A stretch of DNA of 44,975 bases, taken from the NCBI RefSeq assembly GCF_016428595.1, contig NZ_JAELVQ010000026.1:1-44975 (forward strand), read 5' to 3'. Below are positions 35,271-43,530 of the stretch, piece by piece. The position numbers and the translations under genes are program-made. How positions within the stretch are numbered: the stretch's first letter is position 1; each line of letters opens with the position of its first letter. The notes beneath the pieces were generated by a model. It was given only the letters and a program-made list of their open reading frames with translations. It did not search any database and was not told where the DNA came from. This DNA comes from Snuella sedimenti. GTDB lineage: Bacteria > Bacteroidota > Bacteroidia > Flavobacteriales > Flavobacteriaceae.

Positions 35271-37013
35271 TTGGAACACTTTATAGTATCGGCAAGAAAG
35301 TATAGACCACAAACCTTTAAGGACGTTGTTGGTCAGCAAGCCATTACCAATACCTTACTAAATGCTATTGAAAATAACCACTTGGCCCAAGCCCTATTGT
35401 TTACGGGTCCCCGGGGGGTTGGCAAAACGACTTGTGCCCGTATTCTAGCTAAAATGATTAATAGCGAAGGAACCGAAACGGGAAATGAAGATTTCGCTTT
35501 TAATGTTTTTGAACTAGATGCTGCTTCAAATAATTCTGTTGACGACATACGAAACCTAACAGATCAGGTGCGTATACCGCCCCAAGTAGGAAAATATAAA
35601 GTATACATTATCGACGAGGTTCATATGCTATCGCAAGCCGCGTTCAATGCTTTTTTAAAAACACTTGAGGAGCCTCCCAAACATTGTATCTTCATTTTAG
35701 CAACTACTGAAAAACACAAGATAATACCAACTATATTATCGCGATGTCAGATATTTGATTTCAAGCGCATCACTGTCAGAGATGCAAAAGAATACCTTAA
35801 ATATATTGCTGAAGAGCAAGGCATAACTGCCGAAGATGACGCTTTACACATCATCGCCCAAAAAGCAGATGGAGCCATGCGTGATGCACTATCCATTTTT
35901 GATCGTGTCGTAAGCTTTTCTGGAAAGGACTTAACTCGAAAGGCCGTAACCGAAAACTTAAATGTTTTAGATTACGAAACCTACTTTACCAGTACAGACC
36001 TTATTCTGGAAAATAAAATCCCTGAACTGCTACTACAATTTAACAATACACTCTCTAAAGGTTTCGACGGACATCATTATATAGCTGGTTTAGCCTCTCA
36101 TTTTAGGGATTTACTGGTAAGTAAAACACAAAAGACAATAAGCTTATTGGAAGTTGGCGATCAAACCAAAGCAAAATACCTGGAGCAATCCAGCAAGGCA
36201 TCCCAAGAATTCCTGCTTCAAGCAATCAATCTCGCCAACGACTGCGATTTAAAATATAAAACCAGTAAGAACCAACGCTTACTTGTTGAGTTATGCTTAA
36301 TGCAACTTGCCTCTATCACTTTTGATGGAGAAAAAAAAAATAGCAAACGTTACATAATCCCACCTTCCTATTTTAAGAACAAGGGTATCACACCTATATC
36401 CGTAACGGTTCCTAATAAACAGCCAGCAGCGGTAAATAAGGTACAGCCAGACGAGGTGCTTAACAAAACCAGTAGCACATTACAAAATGCCTTGACCGAA
36501 TCTGGTAAAAAGCAAGTGGATACACCTCCAAAGATTGTATTAAATAAAGATGTAAAACGTACATCAGGACTTTCATTAAAAAGTATTCGTGCAAAAAAGG
36601 AGCATCTTATCAAACAAATGGATGTTGTTGTTGAAGAAGAGAATTTACCAAAAGACCCCTTTACAGAACAAGCGCTTATAGAGGCTTGGCATGCCTACAC
36701 CAAAGTACTTGAAGATAAAGGTCAGTTTAATTTAGCATCCATTCTATCTATAGACACGCCAAAAGTTGTAAATACCGAAGTCCATTTAGAGTACCCTAAT
36801 GCCACTAACAAGATGGAATTAGAACGCAACCAATATGATCTTTTAGCTTATATTAGAAAAGCTGTTAATAATTACGATGTCAATCTATGCATTACCGTTA
36901 ACGAGACCATGGAAAAGAAATATGCCTACACCGACAGGGATAAATTTGAAAAATTAAAAGACAAAAATCCAAACATAGATCTTTTAAGAAAACTATTTGA
37001 TTTAGAGGTTTAA
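35271..37013 (+). CDS. dnaX: DNA polymerase III subunit gamma/tau
   Basis: 580 residues. AAA+ clamp-loader subunit: Walker A GPRGVGKTT (46-54), Walker B YIIDEVHML (about 112-120), and the SRC motif in TILSRCQIFDF. Domains I-III cover about 1-355; the tau-specific tail follows. The start is TTG: no in-frame ATG exists between the promoter box and the first family residues (MEHFIVSARKYRPQTF). The zinc-binding cysteines usual between Walker A and ELDAAS are absent. A run of ten A at 36331-36340 encodes E354-K-K-N357; one extra A would give a TAG stop after residue 357. Confidence 0.96.
   Translation: MEHFIVSARKYRPQTFKDVVGQQAITNTLLNAIENNHLAQALLFTGPRGVGKTTCARILAKMINSEGTETGNEDFAFNVFELDAASNNSVDDIRNLTDQVRIPPQVGKYKVYIIDEVHMLSQAAFNAFLKTLEEPPKHCIFILATTEKHKIIPTILSRCQIFDFKRITVRDAKEYLKYIAEEQGITAEDDALHIIAQKADGAMRDALSIFDRVVSFSGKDLTRKAVTENLNVLDYETYFTSTDLILENKIPELLLQFNNTLSKGFDGHHYIAGLASHFRDLLVSKTQKTISLLEVGDQTKAKYLEQSSKASQEFLLQAINLANDCDLKYKTSKNQRLLVELCLMQLASITFDGEKKNSKRYIIPPSYFKNKGITPISVTVPNKQPAAVNKVQPDEVLNKTSSTLQNALTESGKKQVDTPPKIVLNKDVKRTSGLSLKSIRAKKEHLIKQMDVVVEEENLPKDPFTEQALIEAWHAYTKVLEDKGQFNLASILSIDTPKVVNTEVHLEYPNATNKMELERNQYDLLAYIRKAVNNYDVNLCITVNETMEKKYAYTDRDKFEKLKDKNPNIDLLRKLFDLEV
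36331..36340 (+). promoter_or_regulatory. A10 slippage site in dnaX, candidate gamma-subunit switch
   Basis: Ten consecutive A inside codons GAA AAA AAA AAT. Insertion of one A (or a -1 ribosomal shift) puts TAG immediately after the run. Loss of one A gives TAA six codons after the lysines. The position is at the end of domain III, where a gamma-type product would end. Confidence 0.55.
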
Positions 37014-37036
37014 AACGACTCTACGCGTTTTAATTC

Positions 37037-37197
37037 AACGTGAATAATGGGTAAGGAATTATGTTAGTTTGAGTGCCAAATCTGTGATTTGGTGTATCGA
37101 AAACAAATAAATTTCCAACTAAAAGTACTTCTCGATACTAAATTCTTCCAGAATTTCACTCGAAGTGACATTAGAACTCTTAAACATTATTCACGTT
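37037..37197. repeat. Palindromic MITE-like element B with opposed hairpin cores
   Basis: Perfect 13-bp ends AACGTGAATAATG (37037-37049) and CATTATTCACGTT (37185-37197). Inside, one core in plus orientation (37067-37104) carries stem CCAAAT/ATTTGG, and an opposed core (37127-37169) carries stem AAATTCT/AGAATTT. Each core has GAGTG before and TATCGA after the stem, as in element A at 21448. Confidence 0.7.
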
Positions 37198-37231
37198 AAT
37201 TTTGTTACTTTGCAATAAAAATATAGTAAAA

Positions 37232-37813
37232 ATGTTAGGCTTAAAATTACCAACAGATCCTAGATGGGTTAATATTGTTGAAAAAAATATTGAAGAAATA
37301 CTTACGGATCATGCTTTTTGTGAGCAAAAAGCAACAAGTACTGCCATATCGCTCATTGTAAGTTTTCCAGAATACACAGAATTGGTACAGGAAATGACAG
37401 CCTTAGTAAAGGAAGAGATTAGTCATTTTAAAATGGTACACGATAAAATCATTGAACGCGGTTGGACTTTGGGCAGAGATCGTAAAGACGACTATGTTAT
37501 TGCGCTTACTAAATTTTTCCCTAAAGGCGGTAGCAGAACGACCCAACTAGTACACCGTTTATTATATGCCGCGCTTATTGAAGCCAGAAGCTGTGAACGT
37601 TTTAGGTTGCTTTCCGAAGAATTAAAAGACCAAGAGCTGGCTGCATTTTACAAGAATCTAATGGTAAGTGAAGCGAATCATTACACCATGTTTTTAGGTT
37701 TTGCCCGGAATTACGGAAATAAAAAAGAAGTTGACACCAAATGGCAGCAACTTCTTGAATATGAAGCTAAAATTATGGCCAACCTAGGTAAAACCGAGGC
37801 TGTTCACGGTTAA
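37232..37813 (+). CDS. miaE: tRNA 2-methylthio-N6-isopentenyladenosine-37 hydroxylase
   Basis: 193 residues from the ATG at 37232 (MLGLKLPTDPRWV); an upstream TTG is rejected. It is a ferritin-like diiron monooxygenase acting on modified A37 of tRNA. Diiron ligands are seen as E31, E62xxH65, E117 and E147xxH150. The stop codon overlaps, on the opposite strand, the stop codon of the next gene. It has a weak -7 candidate (TTACTTTG) about 25 bp upstream. Confidence 0.92.
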   Translation: MLGLKLPTDPRWVNIVEKNIEEILTDHAFCEQKATSTAISLIVSFPEYTELVQEMTALVKEEISHFKMVHDKIIERGWTLGRDRKDDYVIALTKFFPKGGSRTTQLVHRLLYAALIEARSCERFRLLSEELKDQELAAFYKNLMVSEANHYTMFLGFARNYGNKKEVDTKWQQLLEYEAKIMANLGKTEAVHG

Positions 37814-38337
37814 AATTTATAACCGATACCTAATTGAATGTTTGTGTTAATGGCCTCTGCATTTTGATTATCATCAAAAATATTTGAAAAACCATAGGTG
37901 TACCGGGCATCAAAAAAGAATTCGTGGGACAGTTTAATTTCTAATCCCCCAACACCAGAATAGGCAAAATTCCTAATACCATCTTCGTGCTCGTATACTT
38001 TTACACCAACCTGTGGCCCTGCACCAATATGAATACGTTCACTAAGCCTAAACTTAAACAATACGGGCACTTGTATATAATCCAAACGTAAAGCGCTTGT
38101 TTTTCCTCCTTCAGAAGAAAATTGTATTTCCGGCATTAGAGCAAAGGTCTTCGTAAAACCATACTCACCAAAAAAACCAATCGCAAATCCGTTTCTGTGT
38201 TCGTTATCCATGATGGGCGTCCCATCAAAATCCAAATTAGAAATGTTGTAACCTGCACGAACACCATATTTTGTGCCCTGTGAAAATCCATAAACTGATA
38301 CACAAAGTAGTACAGCTAGTAGTAATGCTTTTTTCAT
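37810..38337 (-). CDS. Outer-membrane beta-barrel protein (PorT-like family)
   Basis: 175 residues from MKKALLLAVLL at 38337; the frame is open to 38373, but the signal peptide (about 1-20, ending GFSQG) sets the start. Strands such as YGVRAGYNISNLDF, GFAIGFFGEYGF, YIQVPVLFKFRL and IHIGAGPQVGVKVYE alternate as in the outer membrane beta-barrel domain family, and the protein ends in KF with an aromatic last residue, as expected for Bam insertion. Function unknown; not necessarily the T9SS PorT itself. Confidence 0.85.
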   Translation of the reverse strand: MKKALLLAVLLCVSVYGFSQGTKYGVRAGYNISNLDFDGTPIMDNEHRNGFAIGFFGEYGFTKTFALMPEIQFSSEGGKTSALRLDYIQVPVLFKFRLSERIHIGAGPQVGVKVYEHEDGIRNFAYSGVGGLEIKLSHEFFFDARYTYGFSNIFDDNQNAEAINTNIQLGIGYKF

Positions 38338-38436
38338 AATTAATAGGTTTGGGTTTAAATTAATAGCAAACAAAATGTAAGCGAATATATATTTTTTAAT
38401 GAAAAGAAAAATATTTACAAGGTGAAGTGCACAATT

Positions 38437-39342
38437 TTACTGTGTATTGCTAGAAACGGTATCATAATATATACTTTTAATAATCCCATCGGCCAAACCA
38501 ATTTTAGGTACATATATATGCTTGGCCCCACTCCATTTCATTGCAGATAAATAAATACGCATGGCAGGAATTATTACATCAGCCCTATCTTGATTTAAAT
38601 CCAGTTCGGTTATACGTTCTTCATAAGAATAACTCTGTAAGGTGTTATAATAGGAGGTTAAATAAAAGTAAGTAAGCGGTTTTCCCAAGGCCTTTCCCGA
38701 TATTTTAAAAATCTTGTTAATGTTACCTCCAGATCCAAGCACCCTAATTTTATCAAACCCTTTGGCATTCATAACGATCCAGGTTTCCAGTTCCTGCCAA
38801 GTTTCTTTTTTAACCATATCGTTTAGTAAACGTACCGTTCCAATCTTAAACGACCTAGAGGCAATTTGCCTACCATTGTGGATTACGGTAAATTCGGTAC
38901 TACCCCCACCTACATCAACATATAAATAGGTTTTACTATTGTCTATATATTTATTTATATCGGTAGCCGCAATAATAGCTGCTTCTTCTTCTCCATCAAT
39001 AACATCAATACTTACACCAGCTTGTTCGAGAACCAAATCTACAACCTTTTTCCCATTAACCGATTCGCGCATGGCAGAAGTAGCACAAGCTTTATACTTA
39101 ACAACCTTATGGGATTTCATGAGCAATTTAAAGGCCAACATAGTGTCTAAAAGCCGCTGGGTGTTTTCCTTTGAAATTTTATTTTTTATAAAAACATCTG
39201 CCCCTAAACGAATGGGTACACGAACCAAAGAGCTCTTTTTAAATTGAACAGGTTTTCCTTTTTGTTCTATAATGTTTGAAATAAGTAATCTCACTGCATT
39301 GGATCCAATATCGATAGCAGCATATTTTTTTATTGAGAGCAT
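38437..39342 (-). CDS. ppx: Exopolyphosphatase / guanosine pentaphosphatase (Ppx/GppA family)
   Basis: 301 residues. Sugar-kinase/actin-like fold with the phosphate loops AAIDIGSNAVRLLI (about 8-21) and YVDVGGGSTEF (about 142-152). It covers only the two N-terminal catalytic subdomains and lacks the C-terminal HD-like part of E. coli Ppx, as usual in Bacteroidota. It releases phosphate from polyphosphate ends. It starts one base after the ppk1 stop codon, so synthesis and breakdown genes are coupled. Confidence 0.9.
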   Translation of the reverse strand: MLSIKKYAAIDIGSNAVRLLISNIIEQKGKPVQFKKSSLVRVPIRLGADVFIKNKISKENTQRLLDTMLAFKLLMKSHKVVKYKACATSAMRESVNGKKVVDLVLEQAGVSIDVIDGEEEAAIIAATDINKYIDNSKTYLYVDVGGGSTEFTVIHNGRQIASRSFKIGTVRLLNDMVKKETWQELETWIVMNAKGFDKIRVLGSGGNINKIFKISGKALGKPLTYFYLTSYYNTLQSYSYEERITELDLNQDRADVIIPAMRIYLSAMKWSGAKHIYVPKIGLADGIIKSIYYDTVSSNTQ

Positions 39343-39343
39343 A

Positions 39344-41404
39344 TTAATTATCTAACTTTTTTAAATAATAATCGTAAATGGCAAATTGGGATCTAATTTT
39401 AGGCTTATTATTTTTTCTATATTCATTTTCCTGTGATGCATTTAATAATCTGGCCTTTACATTATCGTTCCAACAAATGTTAAAGGTGTCTATAATTTCC
39501 TTTTTTATGTCTTTATCATAAATTGGGCAACTCACTTCTACCCTATTATCAATATTACGTGTCATCCAATCAGCAGATGAAATATACACTTTAGGATCTT
39601 TACTACCAAAAATATAAATTCTGGAATGCTCTAAAAACTTGTCGACAACACTAATAACCTTTATGTTTTCGCTCATCCCTTCTACCCCCGGAATTAAACA
39701 ACAAATCCCTCTTACTATCATTTCAATTTTTACGCCTGCCCTACTCGCTTCATACAGCTTATCCACCATTTTATAACTGGAAATACTGTTCATTTTTAAA
39801 CGTATGTAACCTTCGCCGCCCTGCTTTACCTTTTTTATTTCTTCATTTATCAATTTAAAAATAGAAGACTGTGTATAATGTGGCGATGTAATTAAATGCT
39901 TGTATTTATATATTCTGTAGTTGGTATCAAAGAAGTTGAAAATTTTATTAACATCCTTTAGAATACTCTGATTGGCAGTAAACAAGGTATGATCTGTATA
40001 AATCTTTGCCGTAGACTCGTTAAAGTTTCCGGTACTAATAAAACCATAACGCCTTATCTTTTCACCTTCCTCCCGTTCTATAACACACATTTTACTATGC
40101 ACCTTTAAGCCCTGAACCCCAAACACAAGATGCACGCCTTCGTCTTTCATTTGTTGTGCATAGTCGATATTCGCCTGTTCGTCAAATCGCGCCTGTAATT
40201 CAATAGAAACCGTTACGACCTTACCATTTATGGCAGCATTTATTAAAGAACTGGCAATATGTGATATTTCGGCCAAACGGTAAATGGTAATTTTAATGGT
40301 CTTAACTTTAGGGTCTAAAGCTGCTTCCCTTAAAAACTTTACCACATAGGAGAAGGTTTGGTACGGTGCATAAAGCAGATAATCTTTTTTGGCTATTGCT
40401 TCAAATTTACTAGCCTCTAAACTAAGTCCCTTTACCGGCAATGGCTCAATCTTGTCATAAAGCAAATCGGTTCTACCCAAACTGGGAAAACTCATATAAT
40501 CCCTTCTATTATGGTAACGTCCACCCGGAATAATACTATCGGTAGTATCAATACCCATTTTAGACATTAGATACCCCAGCGTATCGGCTCCAATTGTTTT
40601 ATCGTAAACAAAACGAACCGGCTCACCTTTCTGTCGGTGCTTAACACTGTCGGATATCTTTTCCATAAAACTTTTACTCAAGTCACTTTCAAAATCCAAT
40701 TCCCCATCCCTCGTAATCTTAATCATATGTGCAGAGATCGTCTTATAATTAAAGATATTAAAGATTTCCCCTAAACAATACCGCAATAAATCGTCTATTA
40801 AAATAATGTAATTCTTATTGCCTTGCTTAGGTAATTCGATAAAACGGTTAATAGATTTTGGGATTTCTATAAGGGCATACTGCTTATTTTCATCGGCCAT
40901 TACCATTCTAACTGCTAGATAGGCAGCACTGTCCTTTAAGTTTGGAAGCACAACCAAATCACTCAAGATAATGGTTACTAAAGCTGGGCTTACTTTACGT
41001 ATAAAGTAACGCTTAATAAAGTCATGCTGTACACTATCAATTTGGGTTTCATCAATAATATAAATATTCTCTTCTTCTAATCGTTTATGAATGGTATTTA
41101 AAATCGATAAACTCTCTGTTTGTTGCTTTATAACAATTTGTGTAATGATCTCGAGTAATTCTTTAGCCTTAATTCCCCCAAGTTCGCTTTTACCGCCTTT
41201 ACCGGCTTCAACAATGCGTTTTACAGTAGCATATCGAACTTTAAAAAATTCATCCAAATTATTAGAAAATATACCTAAAAAACGAAGTCTTTCTATTAAT
41301 GGAACCGTTTCGTCTGAAGCCTCTTGTAGTACCCTCGCATTAAATTGCAACCAACTTATCTCTCTGTTTATATAGCTATTGTTTACCTTATCTGCTTTAA
41401 TCAT
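39344..41404 (-). CDS. ppk1: Polyphosphate kinase 1
   Basis: 686 residues, the normal length. N-terminal domain starts YINREISWLQFNARVL; the head, C1 and C2 domains follow. Active-site segments include GLKVHSKMCVIERE, with the histidine candidate for autophosphorylation, STGNFNESTAKIYTDHTL, and the C2 motif LEHSRIYIFG. It makes polyphosphate from ATP reversibly. It is first of the ppk1-ppx pair; sixA lies upstream in the same direction, separated by a large heptad array. Confidence 0.95.
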   Translation of the reverse strand: MIKADKVNNSYINREISWLQFNARVLQEASDETVPLIERLRFLGIFSNNLDEFFKVRYATVKRIVEAGKGGKSELGGIKAKELLEIITQIVIKQQTESLSILNTIHKRLEEENIYIIDETQIDSVQHDFIKRYFIRKVSPALVTIILSDLVVLPNLKDSAAYLAVRMVMADENKQYALIEIPKSINRFIELPKQGNKNYIILIDDLLRYCLGEIFNIFNYKTISAHMIKITRDGELDFESDLSKSFMEKISDSVKHRQKGEPVRFVYDKTIGADTLGYLMSKMGIDTTDSIIPGGRYHNRRDYMSFPSLGRTDLLYDKIEPLPVKGLSLEASKFEAIAKKDYLLYAPYQTFSYVVKFLREAALDPKVKTIKITIYRLAEISHIASSLINAAINGKVVTVSIELQARFDEQANIDYAQQMKDEGVHLVFGVQGLKVHSKMCVIEREEGEKIRRYGFISTGNFNESTAKIYTDHTLFTANQSILKDVNKIFNFFDTNYRIYKYKHLITSPHYTQSSIFKLINEEIKKVKQGGEGYIRLKMNSISSYKMVDKLYEASRAGVKIEMIVRGICCLIPGVEGMSENIKVISVVDKFLEHSRIYIFGSKDPKVYISSADWMTRNIDNRVEVSCPIYDKDIKKEIIDTFNICWNDNVKARLLNASQENEYRKNNKPKIRSQFAIYDYYLKKLDN

Positions 41405-41647
41405 GAAGCATCATTAATTATATTACAATTATATTCATCCATTTTACCAGAAAAATAAGCACCCGATAAAATGCAAATAAACATAAGGCATTTTCTATAA
41501 ATAACCATGCTTTAATCGAAAAGAATTCATCGCTCCCTCGTTGGGGTGTCTGTTGGAGTCCAATGAAATCGAAGGTGCATGAATCCATTAATATGAAACC
41601 ACTGACGTTCAGAAGTTTGACAAAAGACCGCTCAGCTTTTAGATAAA

Positions 41648-42341
41648 TGGGATGTTGGGTTTTGGGTCTTGGGTCTTGGGTGTTGGATGTTAGGTACTGA
41701 ATACTGGGTAATGGGTCTTAGGTCTTGGGTCTTGGGTTTTGGGTGTTGGGTGTTGGTTACATTATTGTACAACTTTAAACTTCAACTCTTAGCTGTTAGC
41801 AGTTGGCTTTTAGCCTTCAACTGTTCATTGTTCATTGTTCATTGTTCACTTTTCGTTTTTCGCTTTAAACTTTAAACTTTCAACTTTACACTTTCCACTT
41901 TTAACTCTTAACTATTGGGTACTGATTACTGAATACTGAATACTGAATACTGAATACTAGGTAATGGGTCTTAGGTTTTGGGTGTTGGTTGTTGGTTGTT
42001 GGTTACATAATTGTACAACTTTAAACTTTAAACTTTAAACTTTTAAACTTTACATGGGCTGTTAGCTGTTCACTTTTAACTGTTAACTTTTTGCCGTTAG
42101 GTACTGACACTGAATACTGAATACCGAATACTGAATACTGGGTAATGGGTCTTAGGTCTTAGGTCTTGGGTCTTAGGTTTTGGGTTTTGGGTTTTGGGTT
42201 TTGGTTGTTGGTTGTTGGTTGTTGGTTACATATATTGTACAACTTTAAACTCTCAACTCTTAGCTGTTAGCAGTTGGCTTTTAGCCTTCAACTGTTCATT
42301 GTTCACTTTTCGTTTTTCGCTTTAAACTTTAAACTTTAAAC
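41648..42341. repeat. Heptanucleotide array, locus 6 (largest)
   Basis: About 690 bp of degenerate 7-mers: TTGGGTC, TTAGGTC, TTGGGTT, TTGGTTG, CTGAATA, TAAACTT, TTAGCTG, TTGGCTT, TTCATTG, TTCGCTT. Higher-order units share a junction GGTTACAT..TTGTACAAC at 41765, 42011 and 42235. The block from TTAGCTG to TAAACTT near 41789 and 42259 matches the order of units at locus 1. It fills the space between sixA and ppk1 and ends 8 bp from the sixA stop codon. Confidence 0.92.
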
Positions 42342-42349
42342 TATACAAT

Positions 42350-42841
42350 TTAGTTCGGTTTTAAATCCCTTGGAAATAAGGTTTGAACCGTCCTTCCCTT
42401 TTTTAAGTCAGCCCAACGGGTAATATCAAATTCAAGTACTACCACCCCACTGGTAGGCACATTTTCTATATAAATATGACCATAGATATTAACAAAATCT
42501 GTGATGGCATGATTGTGCCCAAAAACCATCAAGTTGTTAACAGTTTCATCGCAAGCTTTTATAACCTCCAGAAGGTTGTAACCTGCAAAATCATACAGAT
42601 CATGTTTTAAATGAAAAATAGCAGAATCAATATCCAATGTTTTAACAAAAATAGCTGCAGTAGATTTTGCCCGATTCGCATCACTGGACAGCACCAAGTC
42701 TGGAGGCCTTAAACTTATTTTAAAATACTTAGATACTAATTTTGCATCATTTACCCCTCTCTCTTTCAAAGGACGCTCATGATCAATTACATCATATTCC
42801 CACGACGATTTGGCATGTCTTATTAATGTAAGCGTTTTCAT
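42350..42841 (-). CDS. sixA: SixA-like histidine phosphatase
   Basis: 163 residues. Histidine phosphatase superfamily with the catalytic RH in LTLIRHAKSSW (R8, H9), an ERPLKERG segment, and the second histidine in MVFGHNHAITDF. SixA proteins remove phosphate from phosphohistidine in signalling proteins; the small size fits. It lies upstream of ppk1-ppx on the same strand. Copy 2 of the 108-bp repeat ends 31 bp before its ATG. Confidence 0.88.
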   Translation of the reverse strand: MKTLTLIRHAKSSWEYDVIDHERPLKERGVNDAKLVSKYFKISLRPPDLVLSSDANRAKSTAAIFVKTLDIDSAIFHLKHDLYDFAGYNLLEVIKACDETVNNLMVFGHNHAITDFVNIYGHIYIENVPTSGVVVLEFDITRWADLKKGRTVQTLFPRDLKPN

Positions 42842-42872
42842 ACGTTTAAATTTCAGTAATTATTAATATAAA

Positions 42873-42980
42873 ATTAATTATAAAATTGAGAACGTATGCA
42901 ACCACTACGCTCTCACATTAAAAATTTTAAACATTCCCTTTTGTGAAAAAATGCTTAAAATTTATTAATGTTCGTTTCAT
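42873..42980 (-). repeat. 108-bp dispersed repeat, copy 2
   Basis: Minus-strand counterpart of 8703-8810 with three differences, all outside the 17-codon mini-ORF. In this copy the second hairpin, GAGAGCGTA with TACGTTCTC, pairs over 9 bp (one G-U). It precedes sixA in the same orientation, as copy 1 precedes the TlpA-like gene. Confidence 0.9.
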
Positions 42981-43091
42981 CAGTTGGTCTTTATGGTTTT
43001 TCAATAGTCAGATGTAATACCCATACATTCTCCCCTCAATACGATAGAATTTTTAGCTATGGCATTTCATTAACGTTCGATTAAAAGCACT

Positions 43092-43107
43092 ATTTTATCG
43101 ATAAAAT
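43092..43107. promoter_or_regulatory. Perfect 16-bp palindrome ATTTTATCGATAAAAT
   Basis: Fourth ATCGAT-centred site, about 420 bp before the HYR-domain surface protein gene. Perfect two-fold symmetry. Confidence 0.4.
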
Positions 43108-43530
43108 GTTGTTTTTCTCGACAAAAAGCATTTAATTTGTTTGTTAGTAAGTATAAAAATACAACTTTTAACCGATAAACACCAAGAATTATGGGCATAA
43201 ACACGAATCATAACACTTTGACAATCGTTAAATTAATCAATAAAACCGATGAACTGAAAACACCTCACGCGTTGTCGAGTTTTTAAGTGATTTAACACTT
43301 TTTTTTGATTTACTAGCAACATATATGTTGTTTTGTATAGCTATTAACTGAAACTATGATCCCAAATCTAATTTCACATACAAAGTTTTTAACGTTGGTG
43401 TGCAACGTTTTTCCCTCATTACTTTTTTATACGAACCAATTATGTCTGTACCCTAAATTAAGGTATCAGTCACTATTATAATAATTATATATTTAAAAGT
43501 TGCTATTAGTCAAAACAAATCTACAAGCTT

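Larger units (their letters stand above)
42842..43530. other. Divergent intergenic region with repeat and palindrome
   Basis: Besides the 108-bp repeat (42873-42980) and the palindrome at 43092 I see no gene. The stretch 43200-43500 is AT-rich and probably carries the promoter of the HYR-domain gene, but I found no exact TAnnTTTG with proper spacing. Confidence 0.5.

Noticed and set aside
37810-38373. Longer start (38373) for the barrel protein
   Set aside because: The extra 12 residues are not signal-like; MKKALLLAVLL at 38337 is a normal signal peptide start.
41655-41760. Telomere-like G-rich repeat (TTGGGTC, TTAGGTC)
   Set aside because: Units look like telomeric heptamers but are interior, mixed with A/T-rich heptads, and part of the wider array family.
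41669-41875. 68-codon open frame on the plus strand
   Set aside because: Same reason: the frame is made of heptad units (repeated WVLGFGCWVL-like text).
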